This document shows, in pieces, positions 12,503-25,000 of a stretch of DNA of 64,000 bases. Every line of letters starts with the position of its first letter. Position 1 is the first letter of the stretch. A program made the translations under genes and the position numbers. The stretch comes from Enoplosus armatus (Eukaryota; Chordata; Actinopteri; Centrarchiformes; Enoplosidae): NCBI RefSeq assembly GCF_043641665.1, contig NC_092182.1, positions 20,769,241-20,833,240 of the forward strand, given 5' to 3'. The notes beneath the pieces are model-generated. The model made no database searches and was not told where the DNA came from. It saw only the letters and a list, made by a program, of their open reading frames with translations.

Positions 12503-15500
12503 ATGGCGCCCGCCGTCGGTGGTCCTCAAGGCTACACACCACCTGAGGGTGGCTGGGGATGGATGGTGGTAGCCGGGGCCTTCATCTCTATTGGCTTCTC
12601 CTATGCGTTCCCCAAGTCCATCACTGTCTTCTTTAAAGAGATCGAGGCGATCTTCGATGTGACCAGCAGCCAGGTGTCCTGGATCTCTTCCATCATGTTA
12701 GCCGTCATGTACGGTGGAGGTGAGCTACGAACTAAAATACAACCTGCCAAACATGGGTTTGTTAACACTTGACATTTAGCACGTCGTGAAGATTTATAGA
12801 TTGAATCAATTTCTGGCTCTTAGCACAACTGTAAAAGATTTATTCCTGGAGTGTTCAGTTAAAAGCCAATCCATTGCTTGTTGATCAAATACAGAGTTGC
12901 ATTGTAGCCTTTCAACCTCAGTTCGTCCACAAAGAGGCCACAGAAACATTTCATACTGAGATAAAACAATACTGTAACTCCTCTATTGAAGTGTTGTTTA
13001 TGAAAGTGCAACATTATCTGTCTCTGGAGCACATGAATGGGGTTTAGCCTTGCATACCCGCTTATTGTTTCCCCGTGTGCTTTGAGAGTGGAAGACCACC
13101 GGGGGTTTGGTTGTGTTCCTGCACTGATGAGATGAATGAGACGCTGGGTGATGTCACACAGGTCTGGCCGGTCAGGTGATGATAAGGCTCTATTCGAGTG
13201 CGTGATATTCAACATGGAGAGAGCCGAGTTCAAAGGAGCTCTCCACGTCCCTCAAGACCGTCTGCTCTGAAATCAAAACACTGCACTTCTCTTTACTCTG
13301 TCGTGTGATAAACTGGGAAACTGATGATTTAGGCATCTTTTTTCAATCTCAGGGAAGTTTCAGGAAAGTTGCTTTACGGTGCCAAACTGATGTGAAGTGG
13401 AAACTATTACACCATGTAAAACTACTTTGTATCAAATTTTCTATTCTGGCCTGAGTGTAAAATGTATTTGTAAGATCTGCAAGCAATAAAATAGTGAAGA
13501 TAGTATTTGTTTTGCTAGGCTAGCATTGCATTCATTGCATTCCATGCATTGTGTTGAACAAATTACATCTAAACTTTCATTTACTGTATATCATATTTTT
13601 TACTACATAACCTCTGTAAAAACAAGTAGCCATATGTCAGCAGTATTACACGTTCCCCATAAAGGAATCAAGGCTGCTTGTGGTCCAGCAACACATTGTC
13701 TGCAGTGATTAAAGCATCTCACTGTTCTTAGTTTGTCTTACAGTGTGTTACTTAATATTTGTTATCAGCAGCAGCACATAAAGCTTGTAAGGGGTTGCCA
13801 CCTTTTTCATGGCTATAAAAGTGAGATATGCACCCGTCATGAGCCACAGTGGATTCAGTATTCGTGATCAGCTGTAACATTGTTAATTAATGCAAATGTT
13901 TAGATGCAAATATACACAGATGAAAGCAAGCTATGCATGGTAATTGAAAGTAAGTGAGGAAATGTTTGTTTGCTGTGAGTAGATGACATCTGAGTCTGTC
14001 ACCGTATGTGTTAAACATTCTGAGCACATCAGCAGGAGAAGTTCATTAACGGCCTACTGTTGCGTACCTCTGTACTCCTTCAATTTTTGATTCATTACAT
14101 TCATAATATTCTACATTGGTTTGTCTCCAACCTTTTTATCCTAAGCAACTCTCCCTGCAAGGCGGAAGGAAAGAACTCATTGCTAGTGTGGAGACTGCCT
14201 GCATTACAATTTAAAAACCCTTTGTCTTGCACAGTGCTGGCAAATGAGTGTGGACAACCTCTAAACAAAAACTGTCAGTTTCTATTTAGGTTCATTGGGT
14301 GGTGCAGGAATTTGGCAGGAAGGCAGAAGTGTCTTCCATGTGGGTCCTCATACTCATTTGGGCCAGTTGTTATAAGCCGTAGATGGAGATGGTGTTTTGT
14401 GACCCGAACTCTTTGTGCATTTTAGTCATTTGTTTACAAGTCATGGTGATTTTTCTTGAGTTGATGTTGAATCCGAGGTGCGTGCATATTAACAAGTTGA
14501 TTTACTGTTGCCTCATTCTGTCACTCTTTCTTTGGAACCAGTGTACCAGGTGCCAAAATTGCAAAACAAAAAATGTACTTAAGAAGATACCAGTTGTTAT
14601 TTTAACCCCATACACACACCAGTCCCTTCACCCCCCCCCCCCCACCCCCCCACCCCCAAAACACACACACGCACACACACACTTACACACCCACCCACTT
14701 GTCTGAACTGAGGTTCCTCCAATAATGATTTCAAATGCGTTTAGAGTCCATTTAAGAAGAATCTACAAACAAATTATTCCTCTGTCAATTTTTATGAATC
14801 CCTGAACCAAATTAATGCTTATTTCATTACGGCTTTCATGGTTTTTCTGACAGATCGCATTATTAATGGCATGAGAACACATCTACTGCAGTGCAGCACT
14901 GACAAAAATGATTGCAGAAGTTGTTTGAATTTGCTGAGCCACAGCTGTGACACTGGAGCTCTCTGGTGGTTATATATAGAACTGTGCACTGATGATTGGA
15001 TAGAAATCCCCATCTTTCAGCTTCTAACATGTGTGTTTGTGCATTATGTTTTTCTTTTATCCTCAGGTCCTATCAGCAGCATCCTGGTTAATAAATATGG
15101 GAGTCGTCCTGTTATGATAGCGGGAGGATGCCTGTCTGGATTGGGCCTTATTGCTGCCTCTTTCTGCAATTCTGTTCAAGCACTGTACTTCTGTATTGGT
15201 GTGGTGGGAGGTACCTTATTTTAACTTTCTATATTTTTAAGTTCGGTCATGAGTCATCTATTTTTTTACTGCACACTGTTGCCATCTAGTGTTGAAAAAA
15301 AAAATACCAAGAAATATTTTGGATTGCCAAACGCTGTTTAATGCTCAAATTTCAACTGAGATATTTATAGGTCAAATACACTGACACATTTTTTCTAATT
15401 GACTCTTTTAGGTTTGGGATTAGCCTTCAACCTCAACCCTGCCCTCACTATGATTGGAAAGTACTTCTACAATAAGCGGCCCATTGCTAATGGGATTGCC

Positions 15501-16552
15501 ATGGCTGGCAGCCCTGTCTTTCTCTCCACCATGGCCCCTATAAACACCTGGCTCTTTGACCGCTTTGGCTGGAGAGGAAGCTTCCTGATCCTGGGTGGCC
15601 TGCTCTTCAATTGCTGTGTCGCTGGTTCCCTCATGCGGCCTATAGGACCAAAACCCAAACCCGCAGAGAAGGTCACAGAGAGGAGGACTGTAGTGCAGAT
15701 CATTAACAGCTTCATCGACCTGTCTTTGTTCAAGCACCGTGGCTTTTTGCTCTATATTATGGGCAATATTGTCATGTTTTTCGGTCTGTTTGCACCACTG
15801 GTGTTCCTCAGTAATTTTGCAAAGAGTAAAGACATCCCTAAAGAGAAGGCAGCTTTCTTACTGTCTGTGCTGGCTTTTGTTGACATGGTTGCCCGGCCCT
15901 CAATGGGCATTGTGGCTAACACAAAGTGGGTCCGTCCCAGAATACAGTACTTCTTTGCTGCCTCTGTGCTGTACAACGGTGTTTGCCACGTTCTCGCACC
16001 ACTATCAGTAGACTACAAAGGCTTTGTGATTTATGCCATCTTCTTCGGGTTCGCTTTCGGCTGGCTGAGCTCAGTGCTGTTTGAGACTCTGATGGACCTG
16101 GTGGGAGCTCAGCGCTTCTCCAGTGCTGTTGGGCTGGTCACTATTGTGGAGTGTGGTCCTGTATTGTTAGGCCCCCCTTTGCTTGGTGAGTACATCACCT
16201 GTTATATGAACTTTCAAGTTCACTGTCAACAATTGTAATTCATTTCTGCGCAGTTTACCTCAGCTTAATGTTGACAGTGACTAAAAATGTTGCAATGTGA
16301 CTGTTTGTCCTTACAGGGAAGTTCAAAGACATCTATCATGATTACAAGTACACCTACCAGGGCTGTGGGATCCTCCTCATCGTCTCCAGTGTCTTCCTGT
16401 TTGCAGGGATGGGACTCAACTATCGACTGCTGGCCAAAGAGAAAAAAGAGGAGGAGAGGAAGGCTAAGGTGGGAGGTAGAGAACAAAAGTTCAACAGGGG
16501 CAATGCTGCCAAGGAGGTGGCAGAGGCAAGGAACACAGAAGACACTGTCTAA
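12503..16552 (+). CDS. slc16a1: Monocarboxylate transporter 1 (MCT1)
   Basis: Coding exons 12503-12719, 15067-15210, 15412-16185 and 16317-16552 join in phase with GT-AG junctions to give 456 residues. The exon with the ATG begins at 12454. MCT1 is a 12-helix plasma-membrane carrier that moves lactate, pyruvate and ketone bodies together with a proton, usually with basigin or embigin as partner. Family marks seen: PEGGWGW before helix 1, Lys38 (matching human K38), [16 protein letters not shown] near helix 5, and Asp278 with Arg282 in [11 protein letters not shown] (human D302/R306, the proton/substrate pair). The spacing shows that the loop between helices 6 and 7 is about 24 residues shorter than in human MCT1, which has 500 residues. 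The C-terminal tail is charged ([11 protein letters not shown]). Teleosts often carry two co-orthologues (a/b); which one this is cannot be told here. Confidence 0.97.
14630..14700. repeat. Poly-C and CA-rich low-complexity tract
   Basis: A run of about 13 C, then C-runs broken by single A, then (CA)n. It lies in the first coding intron of slc16a1 and produces a spurious Pro/His-rich open frame. Confidence 0.95.
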
Positions 16553-17385
16553 TGTTCTGTACCGTGTTAAGTTACATTTTTCACAATTCACAATTGAATC
16601 TTGTCTGCGAGGCAGCGAGACATGTCTGTTTCATAATGAATTGTTTTTGAAGACTACCACAGAAAATCATAGCCCCACTTGCAATTCAATGTATATAATA
16701 TTTACACACCAATTAAAGCCCTTTAAATTCTAATGAACAAACCACATAAAATGCCTCTAATATTCTTATAGGGACTGTTTTATGTGTTTGGCAGACTATT
16801 CAAGTTTGCGTAGCCTTAGTCACTTATATTGTTAGGAGATTATGGTAATGGTCATTTTTAAATCTCAGATGGTGTCACTATAACCTTTCTATAACTCTTT
16901 CTGCAGCACACCATTTATAGTGTTGTAACCTTCTAAAATGTACCATCAGACAATTGAGATTATTTTTCAACAGGGAACATGCGAAGTGCAGCGCTCTATT
17001 TTTCAAGTGACTGCAAAAATTCTCTATGAAAGTGTGCAATTATATTATTCACCTCACATTGCTTGCCACACCGTCTCTCAGAAACATTTATAAGACGTTT
17101 TCCTGTTTACAAGGACTGAGCAGTTCTGGAAGGTTTGAAAACATCCTTGGTGCCTTTTTCTTTGTATAATCCACAAATATATTCGTACTAATTCTCAATT
17201 TCTCTTGTAAACCTGTTTTCCTGGTCCATTGTTGATTATGGAAAATATCAATAATTCTGAGTGCATTAAACCTTGTTGCATAGCTTTGTGTATTCACGAT
17301 AGGAAAATTTGCCACTGACTGCACATTACTTTATACTTTATCATGTCAGAAAGTCAAATAAACTGTCATTTGACAAGATGTCCGC
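16553..17385 (+). other. slc16a1: slc16a1 3' UTR with poly(A) signal
   Basis: After the TAA stop no coding sequence follows. A canonical AATAAA lies at 17357-17362, and a GT-rich stretch (17379-17400, TGTCC..TGTGTT) about 20 bases later suits the downstream element, so cleavage near 17,375-17,385 is likely. A weaker ATTAAA near 16,710 could give a short isoform. Confidence 0.7.
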
Positions 17386-18113
17386 TGTGTTCTGTGTTTC
17401 TTATAAATCTGAGATCAGAAGAATGTTAGTTCTTTAGAGATGCATTAACTATTTTTCTCAGAAACTACACTGGTATCATGTACTTTATCCTTTATTAAGC
17501 AGACTGGATGGAGGAAGTGCATTATTAGATTTACTGTATAGTCATTTAGGACACTTATTCGCATCGTATTATAAGATAAATGCCTCCACAGCATTAACTC
17601 ACTTTATCAAATTATGCTCTCGTCATTTTATAACAGCCACAGTCAAAAATAATAAGCCTCCTCAAAATACAAATTAGGCTTAATAGAATATTGACGAGAC
17701 AATAATAACCTCTGACATTATTTTTCACTGGTTGAACATTGTAATCTCATCGTACAAAATTGATTATGTATTGTTGGTCCTTTCAGCGTTACAAATCAGT
17801 TCCATACTGCACTTCTCATTAAAAAGAACGACATTGAAACCAGCAGAGAAAATATTACACCTGCAAACTAAGCCTTCAAAATGAAATCTGAAGCAATGTT
17901 CTGTACAAAACATGTTCAGTCATGCTTTTTCCATCTGAGAAATGAAACTGAATTTCTGGGACACAGAGAGGATTGTTCATTTTGTCTTGAATAATGCATG
18001 TATTGTATGCCCTTACCAAACGAAGGTAGACACAACAGAAGCCCAATGTGTTCAATGAGACCATTTAATGAGTCAGGAAGCTCTTCTTCTTTTCTACTTA
18101 ATTTACTTAAGGC

Positions 18114-18372
18114 CTGTGGAGGAAGAGATACTCAATACAGTGTAGAAAAACTATTTTACAAGTAAGTCATGCATTCAGATTTTACTTAAGTAAAAGTACA
18201 AAACTATTATCATCAAAATATACTTAAAGTACCACAAGTAAAAGTACTCATGATGCAGAAAGACCCATTTCAGAAGAATATATATAGTATATCATTGGAT
18301 TTAAATTATTGATTCATTTATATGTAAGCATCACTTTAATATTGCAGCTTGTAAAGGTGGAGCTAATTTGAA
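18114..18372 (+). mobile_element. Short interspersed repeat (ACTTAAGTAAAAGTA family), fragment 1
   Basis: It begins near TGTGGAGGAAGAGATACTCA and contains TTTACTTAAGTAAAAGTAC, TACTTAAAGTACC and AAGTAAAAGTACTCATGATG. It ends near GTGGAGCTAATTTGAAC. Matching pieces occur near 41.9-42.1, 48.4-48.5 and 53.4-53.9 kb. I recognise it as a high-copy teleost element whose ends are inverted versions of CAGTGGTGGAA. No coding capacity. Confidence 0.6.
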
Positions 18373-18529
18373 CAAATGTATATGTTGCATATCAATTTTA
18401 AAAAAGCGGATATATAATTTGGATGACATATGCACATATGACATATACACACAGAGGAGGAAAAAGCATGAGCATCCCCAGTGAGTGTGTCAGAATACAT
18501 AGACAACATAGACTGTCCGATAATGGATG

Positions 18530-18671
18530 TACTGTTCCTGGTGGCCGTTAACGTTACACAAAGTTTGAAACTAACCGTTAACTTCACGTTACATGGAACA
18601 GGATAACTCTTGGACACGCCGGTATACGGTCGTCGTAGTTAAGACTTCATATTTAACATTACCATTGATAG
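18530..18671 (+). promoter_or_regulatory. sycp1: Candidate sycp1 promoter and 5' UTR exon with MYB-type motifs
   Basis: A strong donor (ATAG|GTAAGT) at 18672 ends a likely 5' UTR exon that would splice to the acceptor at 19010, one base before the exon carrying the ATG. Just upstream are two MYB-type motifs of the form AACBGYY: GGCCGTTA (18543-18550, reverse) and TAACCGTTA (18572-18580, matching on both strands). A third, CAACGGCT, lies at 18854-18861. In mammals A-MYB drives many pachytene genes, so this arrangement would suit a meiotic promoter. The transcription start is not visible from sequence. Confidence 0.4.
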
Positions 18672-19011
18672 GTAAGTAACTACGTGGCTGTTGTTTGCCA
18701 AAATAACGTCGTGACAACGTTACATGTTTCTGCCTGGCACATATTTTGTTATTGTTTCGTCGGAATTACTGAAGGTGGGTCGGCTACGTGATAGCGTGAT
18801 AGCTAAACTGAGTTGTTATTAGCAAGCTAATTAGTTAAGTTAACTAACCTAGCCAACGGCTGAAGTAACGTCAGGTCATTTGGGTGAAATGAATTAATGC
18901 AAAAGTTGTCGGATATTATTTCTGTGTCTCCCTCGTGATAAAGTCTGTGCCATTAACTGTTAATGCTTTTACGTTAAATAACAGGAGCTGCATCTATGCA
19001 TTCATTTCAGG

Positions 19012-22000
19012 ATGGAGAGAGACCGGGGTTTTAACTTCAAACTGTTGGTACCTCCCAGGGTGAATACCGGACAGGTGTCTGCTGTTCGACCTCAGGAAAT
19101 AGTTGAGAACTGTGGTGATATCATGAATACACTGCAGCAGGTAAGTTAAATTAGCCAATATTTAACCAACATTAAATATTAATAAATAAAGAAAAGGCAA
19201 AACACTTTGATGCTAGCTCAGCACTGACACCACCCTGCAGCATAATTAGCCAAGTTTTTACCAGCAATGAAAGTCTTAAACATACAGTATGCACACTTGT
19301 GGGCATTGTTTTCCTTGTTGTAAGCTAAAAGCATTAATGAATGGAGGCAGCTGTAGTCTCAGAGGCAGTTATCATTAATACAAATGATGACTAAGTATAA
19401 TTGCTGTTTTCCCCTAGGGTTACAGTAAATGTTTTGACAAAGAGCAGAGCATGCCTTTCTCCAATGCAAGAGTGGTTGCGCCAACTATACCAACCAAACC
19501 AGGTATTTTGTATTAAACAACACTGGCTACATTATTTCAGCACAAAAAGTTGTCAAGTATCATAAACTTCATAATAAATTAATTGTGTCTCCTCTAAAGA
19601 CTTTCCCAAGATGAAAGTTGTGCCACCAATGGAAAAAGACGAGGTAATATTTTCAGTGTATAAAAACGTGAAGCATGAATAGGATAGACTTGGCCTTAGA
19701 AACGTGTTTGTTCTAAAGCATGCCAGTTTACTTCCCATCATTGTGAATATCCCCCAGAATTGCAATCCTGGACAGCTTTATTCCAAGCTGTTTGATGAAG
19801 TTGAGAAAATTAAGTGTTGGAAGGTCAAAGTTGACTCTGACACTGTACAAAAGGAAAGGAGACTTCAAGAAAACAAAAGAACTATTGAAACTCAGCGCAA
19901 AGCCCTTCAAGAACTGCAGGTGTGTACCTCAGTGACAAGGTTTATTTATCTCTTTTTTTCTCTCTAACTATATGTATACAGTGTTTTGATATTAGAGGAA
20001 CAGCATAGTCTACGATCCTTTGATATATATAATGGTATCTATTGTGTGTGTGTGTCTTTACAGTTTGGAAATGAAAGTCTCAGCATAAAGCTGGAGGAAC
20101 AGATCAGTGAAAACGAGGATTTGAGGAACAAGTATGGGTTTTGTTTGAAAAATAATTTGAAGACACACTAAACATGCCAATCAGATAAATATAAATGTTT
20201 TATCTATGTATAATGTTTATATCAAATTCCAAATTTTAAATGCAGAAACAATGGAACAAGGAACTTATGTAATATACTCAAAGATACTTTTCAGCGGTCA
20301 GCTGAGAAAATGCATTTATGTAAGTAAAAAGTGCTTTAAATATTTCTGCCCAAATACGTGTCTTAATATCAGGTGTAGAAAATAATGACACTAGTCTTTA
20401 CATTTTTTAGTTGAATCCGAAAGAGAAGAAACACATCACCTCTTTATGGAAAATAGTGAGAGTATTCAGGTAAACCACAAAGTTTTATTTATTAGTAATA
20501 CTTTGTTGGGCAGGAGTTTGTAAAACAACACATGGACATGAGGTTTGATCTTGTTTACAAGTGACTTTTTTTTCTGTAGAAACTGATTGCAGCATTTGAA
20601 AGCCTTCGTGTTCGAGCAGAAGCTGATCAAGAGGAGATGCAGAAAGGTTGTTTGTTTTTTAGTTTATGACTATCAGGCTTTTCACTAGTGTAACTCCAAA
20701 TCTTCCTACATTTTAATCAGTCAGAAATAACATGATGGATAGATTAACAAGCAAGAGAATTAACCATTCAGTCTTTTTCCAGTCAGAGAGGGCTTGCTGC
20801 AGTTTGAAAATCTAAAAGAGAACTATCAGCAAGAATATAACATTAAAGAGAAAGAGGTTAGCAAAATAAAACTCTCTTCTGATCACTTTATTTGGGATCT
20901 TAATGTAACCACTCAAGGATTGCATCTGCATTTACAGGCTGCAGTTCTTCAAACAAAACTCAAGGATAAGGAAAATGAACTACAAAAAATCCTGCTTGAC
21001 TTCGATGAAACCCAGAAGCACTTCAAAGATCTTCAAGAAGCAACAAGTAAGATCATGATTAGATTTCAAGATAAGGTGCTCATAGCTGTACATTTCTAGA
21101 TTCAAACTTTTGTTAAAGAAGTTCTGATAAACTTTGTTTCGTATACCAAAACAGTGTTTTGTCGATTGTCATTTTTTTGTCAAGCAGCGTTCAACATTCA
21201 ATTCATGTTCAATGACCAATTAGAATTCTCATTGGTAAGCAATATGATTTAATGAAGTTAACAGTGTGAGCTCATGACTCGGTTCTCTAGGTTTTATTAA
21301 CTGTTTTGCTTTACTTTAAAACTATAAAATATAAAATAGTTTTTTTTTTTGATGTAAGATCAGTGAGCAGTATTAGTACACTTATTTGAAGGAAAACTAG
21401 AGAAGGATACCACAGATGATATCATTCAATATTTACCACTTTACAGATGAACAATATGAACTTCTCAAAAGCTCAAAAACTGAACAGGAATCCCTTCTTC
21501 AAAAACTGCACACTGCAGAGCAGCGCTGTGAAGAAACTGAGGTGAGGATGAGATTCATTTTCAATGAAGCTGGGCTCTGTTGAGTTCTGTCTCCTTAAAA
21601 TGTTTTCTTTCCTTCAGAAAAATCGTAAAGCCATCGCTGCAATGCTGGAACAAAGTAAGGAAGAATATACAGAGATGATTCAAAGCAAAGACTTAAACTT
21701 GCAGGAGCTCAGCAGAATTAAAAATCAACAAGTAGAGAAGCTGGAGCAGATTCAGACAACCATTGAAAAGCTGCAAAATTCTCTAGCCTTGGAGATGCAG
21801 AGGTATAATTAGCTTTTGAAAATTCATCCTCACCCAATGCAATTCTTCCTCATGCCATTATATTCCTGTTACTACTCATTTTCAAGGGCCAAGGAGCTTG
21901 AGGATAAACTCATGGCAAACAACAAGGAACTTGAAAGGAGAAACACACTTTTAGGTAAGCCTCACTAAGTGAAATATGTAGATATTTTTATTTAATGGTC

Positions 22001-25000
22001 TTTGAAGCTGAAAGAAAATGTTTTACTAAACAGGAGAGACTGTGGAGCAGAGTGCAAAGAAAGATGGGCAGATCAAAATCCTTGAAGATGAACTGGTAAT
22101 GTGTATTTAGATTTTCTAAAAGAGTGTATTCTTTGTTTCTCAACTGTGCATTGTAGTCTAAACATTCCAGAATATGACTTCAAGACATTCACAGTATGCT
22201 ATTGTTGTTCTTAGGACAAAAAATCAAAATCCATTGAGTCCATGAAAGTTAAGATTGATGTCACTGAAGTCAGAGTGGAGGAACTCACAGCTGAGCTTTC
22301 AAGGAAAACCGAAGAAGCCCAGCTATTTAAGGTGATACAGATAGATACTTGATGTTTATTCCATGGTCTAATACAGTTACCTAAAAATGCATGCCCTAGA
22401 TAAGATTTTTATCAATATAGAATGAAGCAGAGACCGCCTTTGCCGAAAATGATCTACTGAAGAAGTCTTTTGAAGCTGCTGAAAAGGCACAAGAAGATTT
22501 AAAGGAGAAGTCCACAGTGACGGAGGTTTTTACATACTTTCATTTACTTACTCAACATCTCTTACCCGTCTTTTTGGGAAATTGTTTTTATAACGAAAAA
22601 ACATTCAGTGCTTCAACACATTATGTTTACCCTCAGACCAAAGTGCAGGAGCTGGAGGGACAACTGTTTTATGAAATACAGAAAAATAAAGAACATACCT
22701 TTCAGACAGAGCAACTGAGGAAAGACATCACGCAGCATGAGTGAGTTCTCAATAGCCAGCCATTCCATAATATTTGCATTTACAGTAGAATATTATATTA
22801 AACTGTTGTAATCTTAATGTCTAATGTTTGATTTATGTCATTATGTCAAGAGTAAAGTACAAAGAGCTATTATCCAACTTTAATGAGCTGCAGTCTGAGA
22901 AGGCAGCCATTCAACAGCAGTTTGAGAGTGGATCTTCTAATGTGAAAGCTTTTGAGGCAAACATGAAGGTCTGAATTATCCAATCAAATGTGATAATTTA
23001 ATTGTAATTCTACAATTATTATAATTATGATAATGACGTGTTTGTTTTGTATTTCTTACTGTATCATATGAATGACACATTTGACTGTTCAGGTGAGTGA
23101 AGAGAGGGCTGTGAAGCTCACAAGAGAAATTCAAATACTGGAAGAGGAAAACCAATGTTTACGGTGAGTTTGCACTTTAGAGGTTTGACATTGTGTAGTA
23201 GTAGTTTGACATTGTGTAGTTTTCGAGATTTAGATTCGGATTTATTTTCATTAAATAGAGAGGAAGTGAACTCCATTAAAACCAAAATCCAAGTGGAATA
23301 TCAGGAAACTGAGACTCTGCAGAAGAAAACTGAAAAAAATGTAAGTATGCCAGCTATTAGCTAATAGCCAATTATAACAACCAATAACAAAAACAAGATG
23401 CCTGTAGTTCTAACTGTGTTAAATGATGATTTATATGTGTATAGTGTGAACATCTGCTGGAGGAAAATACAGAAAAATTAAAACGGATTAAAGCCGTGGA
23501 AGCAAAGGTGATTGAAAAACCTTTGAAAAAAATGAAAATGCTTTTATTATTGTTGATCATTTTCTGGAACTAACAAGAAATTGTTTGGGTTTTAGCTGTG
23601 CAATCTCAGGAAAAAGTTTGAAATTAAACTTAAAGCCCAGGAGGAATACCAGAAAGAGGTTTGTGATGACTATGAAACTGTAGATATACAACACTTGCAA
23701 TGGTTTTGTTATTTATTCAGCTAACCTTTCACTTGTATATTTTCAGAATAAAATGCTTAAGAAACAAATAGCAAAGGAGATTGTGAAATCCAGTCAACTT
23801 GAAACTGTGGTATGGTGATGTTTTTTTTTTATCTTACAGATCTTAATGTCGATATAAAACAATAAGTATAACCCTGTTTAATGTGGTTGTTTTTGTCTTA
23901 AGATCAACAGTCTTCACGAGGAGTCCCAGAGCCTTAAACGACTGAATGAGGAAGACCATCAGAAATTGCTTAAGAGTCTTGAGTCCAAATCAACCTTTGC
24001 AGCAGAGCTCGAGAATGAGGTTACATATATATGTTACGTTATGTTGTTTACCATTTTTTTTTAACTCTGCAGAATAAAACATTAAGAATATGAACACCTT
24101 GTCTTACAGGTACAAACGTTAAAATTAACAGCAGTGGAGGCCATAAAAAAAAAGGAAGACACAGAAGTCAAGTGTCAACACAAGATAGCGGATATGGTCG
24201 CACTGATGGAAAAACATAAGGTAAGTATATGCTTTGCTGTCTGAAACTGGACTTTAACGACTGTCAATCCAAACTCATGTTAATTTGGAAGAAACTTGAC
24301 TTGTTATTACCAGAGCCAGTATGACCGGATGGTGGAAGAAAAGGATGCAGAGCTTGATGAGAACAAGAAGAAAGAGATGGAGGCTGTTTCCCACAGGAAA
24401 TCACTGGTATGATGCTGAAAAATCATCAATTAACATTGTTTAACATATGAAACAATTAGATTTTTTTTTTTTTTAATTATATCCTAACATTGCCAAAACT
24501 AATTTCTTAAAATCAGGAGTTGGATTTCTCAAAGCATAAGACAGATAATGATCAACTGAAACAACAGCTGGAGACAGAAGTGACAGAGAAGGTATGCCCT
24601 AGTTTGAATCAGTTTATTTTTGGCTTTTTAATGAAACGTACTTGACCTTTTGAGAGACACTTCATTCTTTGAGAAACACTTTTCATTGCTATTAGAAAAC
24701 CCTGCAGAAGGAGCTAACTAATTTGAAGAAAGAAATGTCATCAATGAAAACCACTCAGCTGTCAGAAGCAACAAACAAGCAGGTACAAAATCTGTACATC
24801 AGCACATAGTCTACCACTGATGGCGTGCTTTGTCATCACATGTACTTAACCAAGAACTCATCTTTAAAATTCTAGTCACCTGCCTCAAACTATAAACAAC
24901 TGCGATGTTCAGAGACTCCAAAACAGATCTCTTCAAAGAGACACGTGTTTGACTTCACCAAGACCAGGAAAACTTCCTCCTACAGCAAAGATGATGGAAG

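Noticed and set aside
14383..14706. A 107-codon open frame ending in a Pro/His-rich run.
   Set aside because: It is a reading of the poly-C and CA tract inside an slc16a1 intron.
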